This document shows positions 1 through 12,837 of a DNA stretch of 64,000 bases, one piece after another. Made by a program: the position numbers and the translations under genes. Under the pieces are notes generated by a model. That model had not been told where the DNA came from, ran no database searches, and was given only the letters and a program-made list of their open reading frames with translations. Source of the DNA: Dimorphilus gyrociliatus (taxonomy: Eukaryota > Annelida > Polychaeta > Dinophilidae); contig CAJFCJ010000007.1 of the NCBI GenBank assembly GCA_904063045.1, positions 3,789,404-3,853,403 of the forward strand, written 5' to 3'. Each line of letters begins with the position of its first letter. The stretch's first letter is position 1.

Positions 1-1211
1 TTTCCACTTAATTGCTAAATAGTCCATCGAATATTCTATAAAAAGAAGCTATTTAATAATAATCAAATTTTGTTATATATATCTATATATATAGCATATT
101 TATATATACTGCTGATGTATATATAGACATAAAATATATATAAATATATATTTTACTATTTTTAGATCACAATAAAAATCTCTTCCGAGGGGGTTGTTAT
201 GTAATTTATTGCATAATAAATCTAAAAGCAATTAATTAAAGTACGTGTATTTGGATCGTTTTGAAGTTCACTTTGCTTTTTTTAAATCGTAAATGTTTTA
301 GTAAATAGAAATGAAATATAGGTAAATCTGTGGGTATTAATTGTATCTCGTGACAATCATAATATGGGGTAATGCAAAAATACATCAAAAGATGGCACTG
401 TTAAATTGTTACCTTACAAGAAAATGCTATTATGGGAGCTTGCTTAGCGCGCTTTTTATTGGATGTCTATCTGTCTGTCTGTTTTTTTTTACATGTGCAT
501 ATAAATACAATATATACATATACAAGTATACATATAGTATACTTTATACATAGATTACACATTAACCGATATCGTACAACTAACCTATTTCTTAGGAAAA
601 GACAAGGACTTGTCTTAACTGTAAATTTAACATAAAAAAAATGAAATTTTAGATGTGTTTGATCAGCTGCCAAATGTAAGTACATTCTGATTTTAAAATC
701 TATAGAATTTGACCATAATTTATTATAAATAACATAAAAAACGTTACATATTTTTGATCTACGGAGGTTAACTACAATCTTTATATTTCCTCTTTTTTTT
801 TGATCATAATAAACAGACAGTAAATAGTATAAAATATTCAATACAGATGGCGCTTTAATTTTTCCTATTGTATTCATTTACCTTGCCCACTTCAAGGCCA
901 TTGAACTAATAAAAAACTGGAAAACTGTTCGATGACGTTTAAAAACCATTACATGACCTTAATACAACGCATGTTGGGAATTTCGAGAAAAAAAATTAAG
1001 GGTTATCTATATTTAGAGATATCTATGTCGTCAATGATAATAATTTGCGTAGGACGAGGCCTATCTGTAAATAATTTATTCCCTTATGTTAAGGAAACGT
1101 CACGCAATAATTCATAGGACCTTGGCGAGCCTTATTCAATATATTATAATGATAAAAAATAGAAAATAAGAATAATCATTAAACTAAGTAACTTACCTGA
1201 AAATAATAAAT
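1..1211. other. AT-rich intergenic, no gene seen
   Basis: Low-complexity AT-rich DNA with short TA runs near 75-150. The open frames at 341-635 (+) and 467-877 (-) are homopolymer- and TA-driven, with no recognisable protein. The part next to 1212 should hold the EME1 3' UTR. An AGATGGCGCT motif lies at 845-854 (see findings). Confidence 0.6.
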
Positions 1212-2547
1212 CTATTGGACTATAATATTATCCGATTGAGATGTTATAAACGTATGCAGTTTTTTAGATAGCTCCTTTCCAACTTTTCGACTCGTAGATA
1301 CTAAGCCAGCTCCCCTTCTCACTTCGATATTTTGCAATAAATGCTGCGCCTCAGTAATAGGTACGCGTTCATATGCCTGATTACATTAATTAAGTGCAAC
1401 CAGATTATACGGATTAGTAGCGAGCAAAAAACAAAAAATTACCTGTAGTAGATTGGATGGCGTTGGATAGTGTGAGACTATGGCGTTGGCTACGTCCGTA
1501 CTGACGTTTTTAAACTGTTGCAATTGATTCTTCCAAATGTGAGAAACTCCAGAGCCGTCATCGGCTACGCGTAAGCTTCCGCTACTCTCTGCATGAAATG
1601 AAAAGTTAGACTCCATCCGTTGCTTTCTATAAATTAAAAAAAATATATCTTAGCAAGTATTGAGTTTAAACAAATCTAGTGTTTACTTAAAAGGGTACTC
1701 AGCGATGGCTTTTGCATAATGAGCTATTGCTGTTGCAATATCGGCGTCTTTTTCGAAAAACCGAAATATAACGTTAAATTTTATTTGAATTTCGATTAAA
1801 GCTTGATCGATTTCGTTTTTGGTTACTTGAAATGTTGAATTATACTCATTTTTTCGATTTCCTTGACACTTGGCTTTATAAGCTTTGTTTTCTTTTCGAC
1901 GTTGATCTCTATAAATAGAACAAAATAATTGAGGGCGTGTTTACGAGGCTTTTGTATCTATTTATAAACCTGTAATGATCGTCTAAGCCTTTTACAAATA
2001 CTGTTAGCTGTCGATGACGAGTTATTTCGTTTAGATACAATATTCTGCGACTTAAATTACATTGTGGGGAGCCTTCTATGGGTTTATTATTGGCACTAAC
2101 GCAATTTAAAAATTCTTCTAGACTCATTAAGTATAGTGCATTTTTTTCCAACTGTTCGCTTAGATCTGTATCCAATTTCCCATCTATTTGTTTTAGACTC
2201 GATATTTGACGTACGAATGTAATTAAGCCTGCTATCGGTTGCTCCTGAATGTCGTACTTAATCGATTGTTTTGTCAAAGAATCAAGAATTCCAGGACCGT
2301 ATGATAATTTAATGACTGATGGCTCAATTAAAGCTGTTAGCAATTTCTGGCATTCTCCAGGCTTTGTCTGTTTCCTTACTTCTCTTTCATACTGTCTCTT
2401 TAGTTGGTCTTGTTGTTTTTTTAATTTTTTCTCTTCTCTTTCTTTTTTTTTCGCTTCTTTGACTGTATCTAATTTGTATTTCCTATTCCTATCATTCTCC
2501 AACGAATCATTATCCATATAAATATTTTTCTCGTCTAATACGGACAT
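1212..2547 (-). CDS. EME1: EME1-like crossover junction endonuclease subunit
   Basis: Four exons, read 2547-1970, 1908 to about 1690, about 1616-1443 and about 1378-1212. EME1 is the non-catalytic partner of MUS81 in the nuclease that cleaves branched replication and recombination intermediates in the nucleus. The protein starts with an acidic then KKE/REEKK-rich coiled segment, followed by KPGECQKLLTALIEPSV, which matches the EME1 entry into its ERCC4-like fold. Later exons give a VTKNEIDQALIEIQ segment, HIWKNQLQQ..VSTDVANAIVSHYPTP, and a C-terminus with NIEVRRGAG and a final helix-hairpin-helix-like end. The first intron is 61 bp with donor GTTTAT. The start is the only ATG ahead of the basic region. 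Family assignment is by recall of EME1 motifs; EME2 is the alternative. Confidence 0.85.
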
Positions 2548-2847
2548 TTTTGAAACTTTTACCCGGTAAATAGTTTTAAAACGGAAGTTGTTCTACTGAT
2601 CTGGTTTTAAATCCTCTTCCGGTAACACTATAAATAGGAGGGGGGAATATGTATGCGGTCTATGCCTAGCAATATCTTCCTGTCTGCTAATATTTATAAA
2701 ATTAACTGATTATTTCGCTGATATCATCAATTTTCAATTATTTACGGCTGATATTTGAAATTGGATAAAAAATTTCATAATTCCATGTTATCATCAAAAA
2801 CTAACAATTAGTATTTATTTATCCGAGATCGTGATCTATCAAAAATA

Positions 2848-4892
2848 ATGTCCAAGTATCAGTTAAAATCCTTAGAAGACGGCAAAATTTTCGATCTACC
2901 GTCGTCAGAAATAATTATTGGACGTGGAGCTTTCTTAGAGGTGCAAATAGATAACACTCTATAATTTTAATAGAGTAAATTCCCTAATTACGTTTACTTC
3001 CAGGTATCAAACAAGAAAGTATCTAGGAGTCATGCATCATTTGTCGTCAAGGACGATAAATTAATTCTTAAGGCCGTTTGTATTATTTTTTTAAATCATG
3101 TTTAGCAATGATTAAAAAGATAAGTTTTTCTTATAGTTGCATGCAAATCCCTGCTTTATTCGACCAAATGGGGCTAAGTCGAAACAAAAAACCTTGAAAA
3201 AGGATCAGACAGAGATTCTCCACCAATCTGATGTCGTATGCTTATTACCCAACGACGAATTGATGTATGAGGTGGTTCACATTAAGCCGGAAAAAGACAG
3301 TCAAGGTTATTTTAAGTAAATTTATACATAATTTCACCTTAACATATGGTAGCTGACATAAGTTGATTTAAGTAGTTTCTGCAATCAGCAATCTATTTAT
3401 ATTTCCAAGAATAAGCTGTGTTAATGAATATTTTACTTTAATTAGGGCTTAAATGAATTTTATTGACGTTAGTTAAAAAAAACCTCTAGAAACGCAAGAG
3501 GAAAGTCCACCCACACCTACAGAAGAATTTTTAAACGAAATTAGAAATGATGAAGTTGAGAAAGAAAAGCGTGACCTACTTCCTAGTAAAGTTGTAAAAG
3601 AGAAAAAAATAGAAGAAGATTTGCCTCTTCCAGTAGATAGAAAGAGAAAATTACCTAAATGGATGATGAACACATCTACAATCTCAACTGCAACAGTAAC
3701 ATCTCCTTCAAAGATTCCCACTCCCAGAGTTGGTTAGTAAAATATTTTTTTCTATTTATAATTGATAAGAGTAACATGGATAAAATTCTCATAATCTTAC
3801 AGCCGACAATGCTAATGGTTCACCTGTGAAGAAAACACGAATTAACCTTTCTGATGGAAAGGAAAAAACACCTGTAAAAGTTGAAAAGAAAAAAGTAAGG
3901 ATATTATTTGATTTTTTGATAATAATTAAATTTATTTCATATAAATGAACGGCCGCAGAGAATGAAACGAATAAGTATATCAGACGAAGAGGAAGAAAAG
4001 CAAGTAAAAATAGAGAAAAAAGTCCCTAAAAGAAACGTTGTAATATTATTTAATTAGATAAATTGTTAACTTCTAATATCATTTGTATGATTACGATCTA
4101 TTTCTAGAAAAAAAAAAGAATCAGCATTTCAGATGAGGAAGACGATGAGGATATTGATAATGACGATGATGATGAAGAGGACGAAGTCATTCCAAAGAAA
4201 GTAATAATAGAAAGAAAGAGAAAGGGATTATTATTAAAATTTCGTGATTTTTTATCTAGAGAACTAGAACAAGAAATACTAGAAAGGCAAAAACTGTAAG
4301 TATCTCGGATGAAGATAATGACGTCGATGATGATGATGAAGGAGAAAAAGATGAAATTGTGGATAAAAAGAAAAAAGAAAAAAACAATAAAAGAAAGAAA
4401 TGTAGATTTGGCAAGAAATGTTACAGGTATCGTAAAACTAATTACAATTAAATTAAATTTGATCTAAGCAAGTTATGCTAAAAACAGAAAAAACCCTACG
4501 CACTTCAAAGAGTTCTGCCATCCGGGAGATGAAACTTTTGATGAAAAAGAGGAAGAGCTCGATGAAGAAACGCTGCTTCGAAAGATCAGGCAACGAAATG
4601 CCAAAAAAAGTAAAAATAGGAAGTTATTAATGTTAATAGAAAGTTTTAATTTTGGAATTTTTCTTTAGAAACTAAGACTGTTCTGGCTGGCGAGTCGGAT
4701 GATAGTGATCTTCCCAATACATATGATTATAATGATAGTTTTATAAATGATGACGGTTCGTCAGTGGACTACGATGATTCATCGAGCTACGGTGGAAGTG
4801 ATGATGACGATTGGGATCCAGATGATGGAAATGATGATATAGGGGAACTAGTCGGTGATGCGAAGAAATATCTCAGAAATCGTAAATTATAA
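2848..4892 (+). CDS. APLF: APLF, aprataxin- and PNK-like factor
   Basis: Multi-exon gene. APLF is a nuclear strand-break repair scaffold that docks on phosphorylated XRCC1/XRCC4, binds poly(ADP-ribose) and chaperones histones. The N-terminus is an FHA domain: IIIGRGAF, then VSRSHASFVV (the FHA SxxH core) and HANPCFIRPNG. A long, very acidic and lysine-rich linker is split by several 60-80 bp introns. One PBZ zinc finger follows: KCRFGKKCYR spliced to KNPTHFKEFCHPGD, giving the C-x5-C-x6-H-x5-C pattern. The C-terminal acidic tail contains YDYNDSFIND, like the APLF histone-binding region. Human APLF has two PBZ fingers; only one is seen here. It is divergent from EME1, with start codons 300 bp apart. 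Domain order makes the call firm; internal exon edges in the linker are less certain. Confidence 0.88.
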
Positions 4893-5337
4893 ATGCTCTT
4901 TCGTTTTTGTTACAAAAAAAGTGGTTTAGAATTATTCATTTTCACTCATTTAATGACCTGATCTCATTTCAAGATAGATATATAGATAGACAGATATAGA
5001 GAAAGCTAACAACAGAGGGAGATTGAGAGAGAGAGAAAGAGAGAGCGAGAGAGCGAGAAAACTAGAGACTATAGTCCATTTACCTAATGAACAGATAAAA
5101 ACAGAGGAAAGTAAATAGTATGGATGGTCTATTTTGAGTTATATTCGATTTTATATATCTTGTGTTTTGTTCTTTTTGAAGTCTTTACATTAATATTAAA
5201 AGGTGTATTCACTCACAAAAAATTACCACATATATAAGAAAAAATAGAAAACCAAAGTATTTGATTTTCAACACTGAGTATAAGTTCCTTCAGATCGTTA
5301 CGTATACCTTACTAGTATAATGACTATTATCTTTTCT
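4893..5337. other. APLF 3' flank with GA-rich tract
   Basis: Space between the convergent APLF and patched-domain genes. A purine tract of GA repeats interrupted by C lies at about 5021-5060. The rest is AT-rich and presumably holds both 3' UTRs. Confidence 0.5.
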
Positions 5338-8069
5338 TCAAGCTTTAATTTCCGAGTTAGATACTCGGGGACTTCTACCTCTCTTTTTGCACAATCCATT
5401 AAGTGTTATCATTATGGTTGGTAGGAAAAGTAGTCCATGTAATAAACCGAATAGCATAACTAAAAGCATTGTTTTAAAAAACACTCGGAATATATAGACA
5501 TTTGTTGCTGCCATTCCCATGAGTCCTAAGATTGTAGAAAGACCCCCAAGCAGAACTGGAAAAGCAATTTTTTCAAATGCGTGTTGCATCTTCTCCAAAT
5601 TTGTTTCTCCTGACGATTTCACAAAAGCGTATGAGGTATGAGCCGTAAAATCAACCGAAAATCCTATGCACATAACCAGGTTAATCATCGATATTGTGTC
5701 AATATTCACAGACCAAAATGCCATGAAACCAATAACTCCAGCACAAATCGATGCAATAGAAAGGGTAACCCATATAATTGTGAATACATCGGGAATTAGT
5801 ACTAAGGAAATTACAAGCATGGTCGCGGTTGCTATACCAATGTTCTGCAGGGTGTTAGGTAGTACAGCTACATATTGTTCTATAATTGGATATAAAGCGG
5901 CAAAAGAGAACATTTTCAGTTTGGCATTTTCAGTTATTTTTCTGGCATCTTTCATTAATTCAACTTGAGTAGTGCTTGGCCCAGAGTCTTTGGTTGTAAC
6001 CCAAAATCTTGAAGCGAGTATTCTTTTGTTGCTAAATGCAATATCTAAATTATAAGCTCGGTAGGCTGGTTGGTTTAAAAATTGATTCTTCAACACATTA
6101 TATAATGCGTCTTGTGAATTTATGACAATATTATGCTTAGTTTTAAATCGTTCAAAATCAAGTAGCCAATCATTTCCTAAATATTCATCATGAACATTTT
6201 CTAAATTCTTCAGATTCTGTCTTACGTTATTTATTTCCTTAATATTATTCAAATTCAAGTAGTCAATTTCCTCTTCTATGGCTATACTTACACTATAGAA
6301 ATACTTTTTAAAGTATCGATTTTGTTCTGCGTAATACGAAATAACGTATGAATTATCTGGGGCTAATCTAGATAGTTCCATTCCAAGATCCACTCTTGTA
6401 CACCCGTAAATTGTTCCTCCCAGGTAGGCTATATATAGAATTAATGTATTGATTCGTACAAAGGGATGGTTAATGAATGGCGCAAATTTAGTCTTAAAAA
6501 ACTCAGAGGCAAAATGAGGTTTGTTGTCAATTGCAAACTTTTCATTATTGTCGATCTGAGAATCCCTCTCAGCTTGCGATATTCCTCCCTTACAAAATAT
6601 ACTATAGGATGTTGATTTTTCCTGTTCAATGCATTCAGATTTAGATAGTACTGGACGTAGCGTTAGGAAGTGCCCATTTTTTTCCTCCCGTCTACCTTCA
6701 TACACCATAAAACCAGCAAAAAAGGTTATCTGATATATAAAGTCAAATAAAAGGACAACTGCTAAATAGCCGCAGAAGATTTGAACACTTCTAAACGAAC
6801 TTATTGTTCCAATTGTTATGGCAAGAACGTCAGTCAGAGTCTGCGAAAATAGTAAATTAGCGTCTGAGCTTATAGTAGTAGAGTTTACCGTTATTGTAAT
6901 AGATACGCCTCCTTCTTCGAATGTAGATTTTAGTCTTTCGCTGGTACTTTTTTTCTGATCTGTTGTTCTCCAGGCAGCAATTAAAACAAACATATCATCG
7001 CAACCAATACCTGAGATAAATATATCTCAAATAGTGGATTTTATAAAGATAACGTATATATCTTACTTATAGCTAAGAAAGGGCAAGTTAAAACAAGATC
7101 GATAAATTTAACTCCAATCCAACACATCAGACCAAAGCCAGTTACAATAGCAAGACCAGACGAAGCAACGCCGGCGAGGGCTAAGAATGGCTTACTCCTA
7201 ACTGAATCACCGTACCATATTTGTGTTATAATCGAGAAACTTATAAGTAAAGTAAAAAGAATTGAAAATTTGCTGACTACAGCAGTGGCCGATCTACTTA
7301 GTTCATCTTCAATTGTATTCGATGTAACTTTGTGTAAAATTAAATCAGGATGATTTATTCCGTCAACGTTATCTAGGAAACTCGCTAACCAGGCGTCACA
7401 ATTACAATCTTCAGAATTAGATACGAAAAATCTCAACTCAATAGCTTCTATTTTTGTAATTTGTCTATTGTTGTTTGTTGTTACTCCACCTATTTCTGGT
7501 GAAAGGTTGATATTGACAGAGTCGTTGCCTCCGCCTATATCTAATTCGTAAATTGGATAGGTTATAGGAAATTTATTGACATTAGAGGAATCATCGTCAA
7601 GAATAGCAGTTAAAAATGAGTTTTGCATGCAGTCTCCATTCCTTTCTTCACAAACATCATCATAACTAGTCTTACCATCTTTGGTTTTGAAGGCTCTAAC
7701 TTGCTTATTGATTTTCATAATGTATTCAATGTTTTGTCTAGTATACAGATTGTCTCTGTTTTTATGATTTATTATTAACCCTGCATAGCTGCCCAAATAT
7801 GTTGCTCGTAATGAATCATAAACGCTGTCTGCTTGTGGAAACAATTTCCCTATCTTGTCTCTTTCCGTTTTGGCTAAACTGTTTTGAGGTGTATACAAAT
7901 ACTCGCTATCTGACTCCTTCTCAAGCCTATACAATCCAGCTCCGCAAATACCGGTGATAACAAGCGGTACCAAGATAAATGGCAGTGTGTAGTTGCTTAC
8001 CAAAACAGCATATTTTCTAAATAATTTTGATAAAGCTCTTTCAGCAATATCATGTCTACAGGTAGTCAT
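5338..8069 (-). CDS. Patched domain-containing (PTCHD3-like) transporter
   Basis: Two exons, 8069-7067 and 7010-5338, with a 56 bp intron; the predicted product is 891 aa. It belongs to the RND/patched superfamily of 12-TM proteins with a sterol-sensing domain. The first exon has an N-terminal TM (near residues 25-45), a large extracellular loop and the first SSD helices. Splicing restores SIGCDDMF, the GxxxDD motif of TM4. The second exon carries the matching GFSVDFTAH motif of TM10 and a basic C-tail. The two-repeat layout and the paired Asp motifs support a proton-coupled RND-type transporter. PTCHD3 is the nearest family by recall, but invertebrates have many patched-related paralogues, so no symbol is given. 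Substrate unknown. Confidence 0.82.
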
Positions 8070-9576
8070 TTTTCATAAATCTATAAGGGAAATACGAGGG
8101 CCTCTTAATAAGTATATTAATCATTAATTTTGCTAATATCCACTGATAAGAAAGAACAATAATTACTAGTAATAAATCTTCTGTCTTTAAAAATAACTAC
8201 AGTATATATAAATATAAAAAGCATGTTTAAAATCTATAAAATGATATTAAAATAAAAGCTTTCTAGGATTATTAGTAAAACCTCAAAATATACATTGGAA
8301 TAAGTCTTATATTTGCTATTGCATTAATTGTTTTTTCAATAAACCTTACAAAATCTATTTTGTAATTTATTCTAAAACATAGACTTCTTACCTTTTTTTA
8401 GGTTGGTTATTATTTCAAATAGTGCACCCTTTTTTATATAATGTTCATCTTTCAAATGACCAGATTATTCCAATACTTAGACGTTGTCACCTAGTAAACT
8501 AATTCAGTTTATTGATGAAAGCTGTCAGGTAAATAGTTTAGTAGGTGCGGGGTCGGTCGTGTATGTAGTTGAATATTTTTAAATGCTAGTGCCAGCTACT
8601 AATACCTCATAATATTATTTATACTACATAGAAACAAACTATTGATTATTGCTTGGGATTTTCTTTCTATTACAAATATGCATGTTATCGTATATATTTT
8701 TAGTTTTTGTGAAAGAATAGATCTTTCTCAAAAGTTGAATGATCTATATTTATATATTACTACGCGCAAATCAATCATTTTTTTCAACTTTACTAACAGG
8801 CTTTAAAAAAATCTGCGTTATGCTATTATTTTGCAATACAACGAAATATGCTTCGCCCTTAACTCGAACGATGTCCATATTTTAAATTTCATATATTTTA
8901 AAGTCACAAGTAAATGCTAAAGTGAAATCGAAATCAATCGCTTTTCATTAATTAAATTCAATGATAATCGTCTCACGAAAACTGTTCAAGAAAATTTTGT
9001 AAAGCATCGGAGTAAGATTTGTAATCTTGCTGGAGGTTCGGCAATTAGGGATATATATATATATATACTGTATATATGGTTTAGGAAAGAATGCAATACA
9101 AGTTTCTGAAAGATTTGAACGTGATTTGTAATAAAATTGTATTTTAATGTGTAAATTTAAAGTTTAATTTTTTGCAGTAATCAGCTCCGATCCACATCTT
9201 GAAAATTTACAATTTGCACAATATAATGCAAATGTGAATAATTGTAAAGATAATATTCTGCTAAATTACCTACTAATGTAATTACCCTCTGGGCCCCTAG
9301 GAACATTGATGATGAAAATTTCAAAACAATAAAGATTCCTCATACATCAGCAAATTGTATTATTGTACAAAAATAAAACTTATTCTTGTTTAACTTATTC
9401 ATTGTTTGTAATTTGTCTACTTATGAATAAATTGGTTGCTTAAGAAAATAATTATAATTGCAAATATTTTAATTGCTAGAGGGTACATTATAGCAATTAT
9501 ATTCATTAAGTATTGGCGCTGTACAAAAAACAAAAACGTTTCTCCTGCGTTTTACGATGTCCTAAATATTCCTAAA
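8070..9576. other. Intergenic between divergent PTCHD-like gene and BUD13
   Basis: AT-rich, about 1.5 kb, with a short TA run at about 9050-9066. It should contain both promoters and 5' UTRs. The frame in phase with BUD13 stays open upstream to 9436 but starts only with TTG, so it is treated as untranslated. No RNA gene was recognised. Confidence 0.5.
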
Positions 9577-11100
9577 ATGGCGGAATCCGTGAGTAAAGAA
9601 GAGTATTTAAAACGTTATTTAGCTGGTGGGCCTGATGATAAGAAAAAAAAAAGGAGAAAGAAAGTTGGGGTGAAAGAAGCGACAATGAAAATTGTGGATA
9701 ATACTCTTTCAGTGGATAAATTTGTTGGCAGAGAGGATGAACATGAAGACGAAGTAGTTGCGTTAGAAGAAACTCCTCAAATTGTTGCTGTAATAGATGA
9801 TCGTCCGGAAGACGTCAAGCTTGAAGAAAGAATAAAGAGTGGAAAATGGCGTCGATTAACTGATCAGGCTACTAATAGTTTTGTGAAAGTTGAACCAAAT
9901 CAAAGCCCAAAAATTAAAGAAGAACCAAGATCCCCATCCAATCAATTATCTTCAGATAACACCAGCTCAAATATAAGAATAAAGGAAGAACCAGTAACCC
10001 CTCCCAGACACACAGAAACTAGTTTAGGACAACGCAGAAGATCACAAAGTAATGATTCCAGCAAGAGAGTCAAGCGCACACGACGTGACAGTGACTCCGA
10101 TCAGTCTCTTCCAAGACGAAGATATGATTCTGATAGTGATAATTCACCTCGAGCAGCTCGAAAGAGGTATGATAGTGATAGTGATAACGATCAGTCTCCT
10201 CCAAGAAGAGGTAACAATAAAGATTTATCACCTGTCCGCTCTGGACGAAAAAGGCACGACAGTGATCAGTCTCCTCCACGACGAGGAAGAAACGAAGACT
10301 CATCGCATACCCGTTCTGAACGAAACAGATATGACAGCGATAGTGATCAATCCCCTGCTCGTAGGCGCAAAAGAAATAATGAAGATGACATATCGCCTCC
10401 TCGTTCAAAGAGGAAAAGAGATGTGAATGAGGACAGTGATAATTCTCCACCCCGAAGAAGAAATCAACAAACTAAAATGACAAAGACATTAGCAGGCACA
10501 AAAGCTGGTTTATCATCTGCAAAGGATGTACGAATGGAATTGGATGATCTTCGAAAGCGAGAAACTGCAGCATTCAATGTTGCTGATGAAAATATTTTAG
10601 GAAAAAATGCAAAAACAGTATTCAGGGATAAAGAGGGAAAGAAACGAAATTTAGCAAAAGAAAATGAAAAAGACGACGCTAAGAAGAAGTTAGAAGAAGA
10701 ATTAAAGAAGAAATATTCTTTATGGAATAAGGGATTAGTGCAACAACAAAGACATGATAACAACATTAAAGATGCCATTCATGAATCGAAAAAAGAATTT
10801 GCAAGACATAAGAATGATGCAGATTTAGAAGAATACCTTAAATCACAAGACAGAGAGGGTGACCCAATGTTAAAGTTTATAAAAAAGAAGAAAGAAAAAA
10901 CACGTATAAAGAACAAAGAACCTGTTCGTCCAAAGTATAATGGTCCCCCACCTCCAATAAATCGTTTCGGCATACAACCTGGGTACAGATGGGATGGTCT
11001 TGATAGATCTAATGGATTTGAAAATGAATTATTCAATAAAGCAAATGCCAGGGAAGCCAACGAAGAGATAGGATATAGATGGGCAACTGAAGATATGTAA
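9577..11100 (+). CDS. BUD13: BUD13 homolog, RES-complex splicing factor
   Basis: Single exon, 507 aa. BUD13 is part of the retention-and-splicing (RES) complex on activated spliceosomes. The start is the ATG of MAESVSKEEYLKRYLAGG, the conserved BUD13 N-terminus; 47 further open codons upstream lack an ATG. The middle (about residues 120-300) is an arginine/serine region with repeats built on YDSDSD..SPPRR. A charged coiled segment follows (about 350-440). The C-terminus has the hallmark RPKYNGPPPPINRFGI and PGYRWDGLDRSNGFE motifs, ending GYRWATEDM. It lacks introns although most neighbours are split. An ATGGCGGA context at the start resembles TISU/YY1-type initiators. SLC35B4 begins about 210 bp downstream in the same direction. 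Confidence 0.95.
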   Translation: MAESVSKEEYLKRYLAGGPDDKKKKRRKKVGVKEATMKIVDNTLSVDKFVGREDEHEDEVVALEETPQIVAVIDDRPEDVKLEERIKSGKWRRLTDQATNSFVKVEPNQSPKIKEEPRSPSNQLSSDNTSSNIRIKEEPVTPPRHTETSLGQRRRSQSNDSSKRVKRTRRDSDSDQSLPRRRYDSDSDNSPRAARKRYDSDSDNDQSPPRRGNNKDLSPVRSGRKRHDSDQSPPRRGRNEDSSHTRSERNRYDSDSDQSPARRRKRNNEDDISPPRSKRKRDVNEDSDNSPPRRRNQQTKMTKTLAGTKAGLSSAKDVRMELDDLRKRETAAFNVADENILGKNAKTVFRDKEGKKRNLAKENEKDDAKKKLEEELKKKYSLWNKGLVQQQRHDNNIKDAIHESKKEFARHKNDADLEEYLKSQDREGDPMLKFIKKKKEKTRIKNKEPVRPKYNGPPPPINRFGIQPGYRWDGLDRSNGFENELFNKANAREANEEIGYRWATEDM

Positions 11101-11312
11101 ATTCATTTACTAATGAATGACAGATGAAATGATTAGAAATATAGAATTACTCTTACTGTTATTGTGTTTTAATACAACTTGGTAAATGTTGAGAATCTTT
11201 TTTCATGACGTCAATATAACATTATAGAGGGCGTTGTAATACAGTTGAATACGTCGACTTAAATAGCATGTTCGACTTGTCCTAAAAGGTTTCAGATCAC
11301 TAACATTCAATC

Positions 11313-12587
11313 ATGTCTCCTCTTTGGGCAATTATATTTGTCTTTGTCGGATGCTGCAGCAACGTAGTTTTCCTGGAGTTGTTAGCAAGGTAAACATAAT
11401 ATGTAAACTTAATTCTACATTACTGTTATATCGCTCGGCATGCTTCAAATAGGGAAAAACCAGGCTGTGGAAATATTGTTACATTTGCGCAATTCTTTCT
11501 AATTTTCCTCGAAGGATTGATTTTTACATCAAAGTTTGGAACTGTGAAACCAGTTATACCCATAAAGTATGAGTCCTTTTTTTCTGTTTCAAAATTTTAC
11601 ATAATCTTTAAAATTTTACAGAGTTTATATAAAAATAGTTTCTTTGTTTGGAGTTGTTCAAATCGTTAATAATTTGGCGTTAAAGTATGATATACCAATG
11701 CCATTACATATGATATTTAGGGCTGTAAGTTTCAAGATACTTTTTGCAATCACTTTTTATTATTATAATCTATTTTAGGGTTCTTTATTAGCCAATATGA
11801 TTCTAGGAGTTTTGATTATGGGAAAATCGTACAAAATAGGCAAATATCTTTCAGTTCTCCTTATTACTGTTGGAATAGTTTTGTGCACTATAATGTCTGC
11901 TTCGAATATCCACGAAACTAAATCAGGCGACGTCTTTACAATGGGAATTGGTATTTGTCTCTTAATATTTGCATTGGCCATGTCAGCTCTTATGGGCTTG
12001 TACCAAGAGAAAATATATAAAACTCACGGAAAGCATCCACGAGAAGCTCTATTCTTTAATGTAAATAATTTACGATTATCTATTTCTATACGAATTAATA
12101 TAACCATCATTTTACAGCATGCTCTACCACTGCCGCTATTTCTTTTCTTCTATAATGATATAGTGTATCATTTTAAAGAATTTAGTGAATCAGGTAAACT
12201 TATAACATTCTTCTATCATTTATATAAGTAATATATAAGTTCTTATTAATTTTTTCTTTTATTACAGCACCTATAACGTTACCAGGTGTCAACTATGGAG
12301 TCCCTTGTTTATTGCTCTTCTTACTAGGAAACGCTGTTACGCAATATATTTGTATTAATAATGTTTTTGTATTAACTACTGAATGTTCATCTTTGACAGT
12401 CACTTTAGTTGTTACTCTGCGTAAATTTGTGTCTCTGATATTTTCCATTTTCTACTTTAAGAATCCTTTCACATTTTATCATTGGATTGGAACGGCCTGT
12501 GTTTTTTCTGGAACTCTAATTTTTACAGAAGCTTTCCCAATGATCTACAATAAGCTGAAATCGAGCAAAAAAGACAAGACCAATTAA
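11313..12587 (+). CDS. SLC35B4: SLC35B4-like UDP-xylose/UDP-GlcNAc transporter
   Basis: Six or so exons with 50-80 bp introns. This is a Golgi/ER nucleotide-sugar transporter of the drug/metabolite fold, about 10 TM. It starts MSPLWAIIFVFVGCCSNVVF (TM1). Following exons give GCGNIVTFAQFFLIFLEGLI, FGTVKPVIPIKVY, NNLALKYDIPMPLHMIFRAG and ILGVLIMGKSY, the typical SLC35B order. The last exons carry a GVNYGVPCLLLFLLGNAVTQ helix, then CSSLTVTLVVTLRKFVSLI (conserved TLRKF/SL motif), YHWIGTACVFSGTLIF and a lysine-rich cytosolic tail ending KKDKTN, a possible ER-retrieval type tail (inference). An AATAAA signal lies near 12700. Confidence 0.88.
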
Positions 12588-12837
12588 AACAGAAAGATAA
12601 TTGGACCTTCGCTATAAACTTTTGTGAAGTTGAACCTATATAATATAAAAAAAATTATGCACACTACAATGATCTTGTTAAGTCGTTCTATATAAAATAA
12701 ACTTTATTATACTGAAAAAATAAGTGTATATAAGCAACAGCTAAGTACCAAGTTGAAGAAACTGCTATCAAATTTATTAGTTGAACTCACATGACTATTT
12801 CGTAATTCTACCAGTTTATTTCAATTTCATCATAATC

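Noticed and set aside
341-877. Open frames on both strands near the left edge
   Set aside because: Built from T, A and TA runs with Tyr/Ile/Lys-rich translations; no family feature and no codon-like base pattern.
9307-9315. TGATGATGA resembling a snoRNA C box
   Set aside because: No matching D box (CTGA) or terminal stem was found at a suitable distance.
9436-9576. N-terminal extension of BUD13 by 47 residues
   Set aside because: It begins with TTG, is hydrophobic and AT-rich, and the conserved BUD13 start MAESVSKEEYL lies at 9577.
10052-11060. Antisense and +2 frames inside BUD13
   Set aside because: Shadows of the repetitive SR-type codons of BUD13; no independent motifs.
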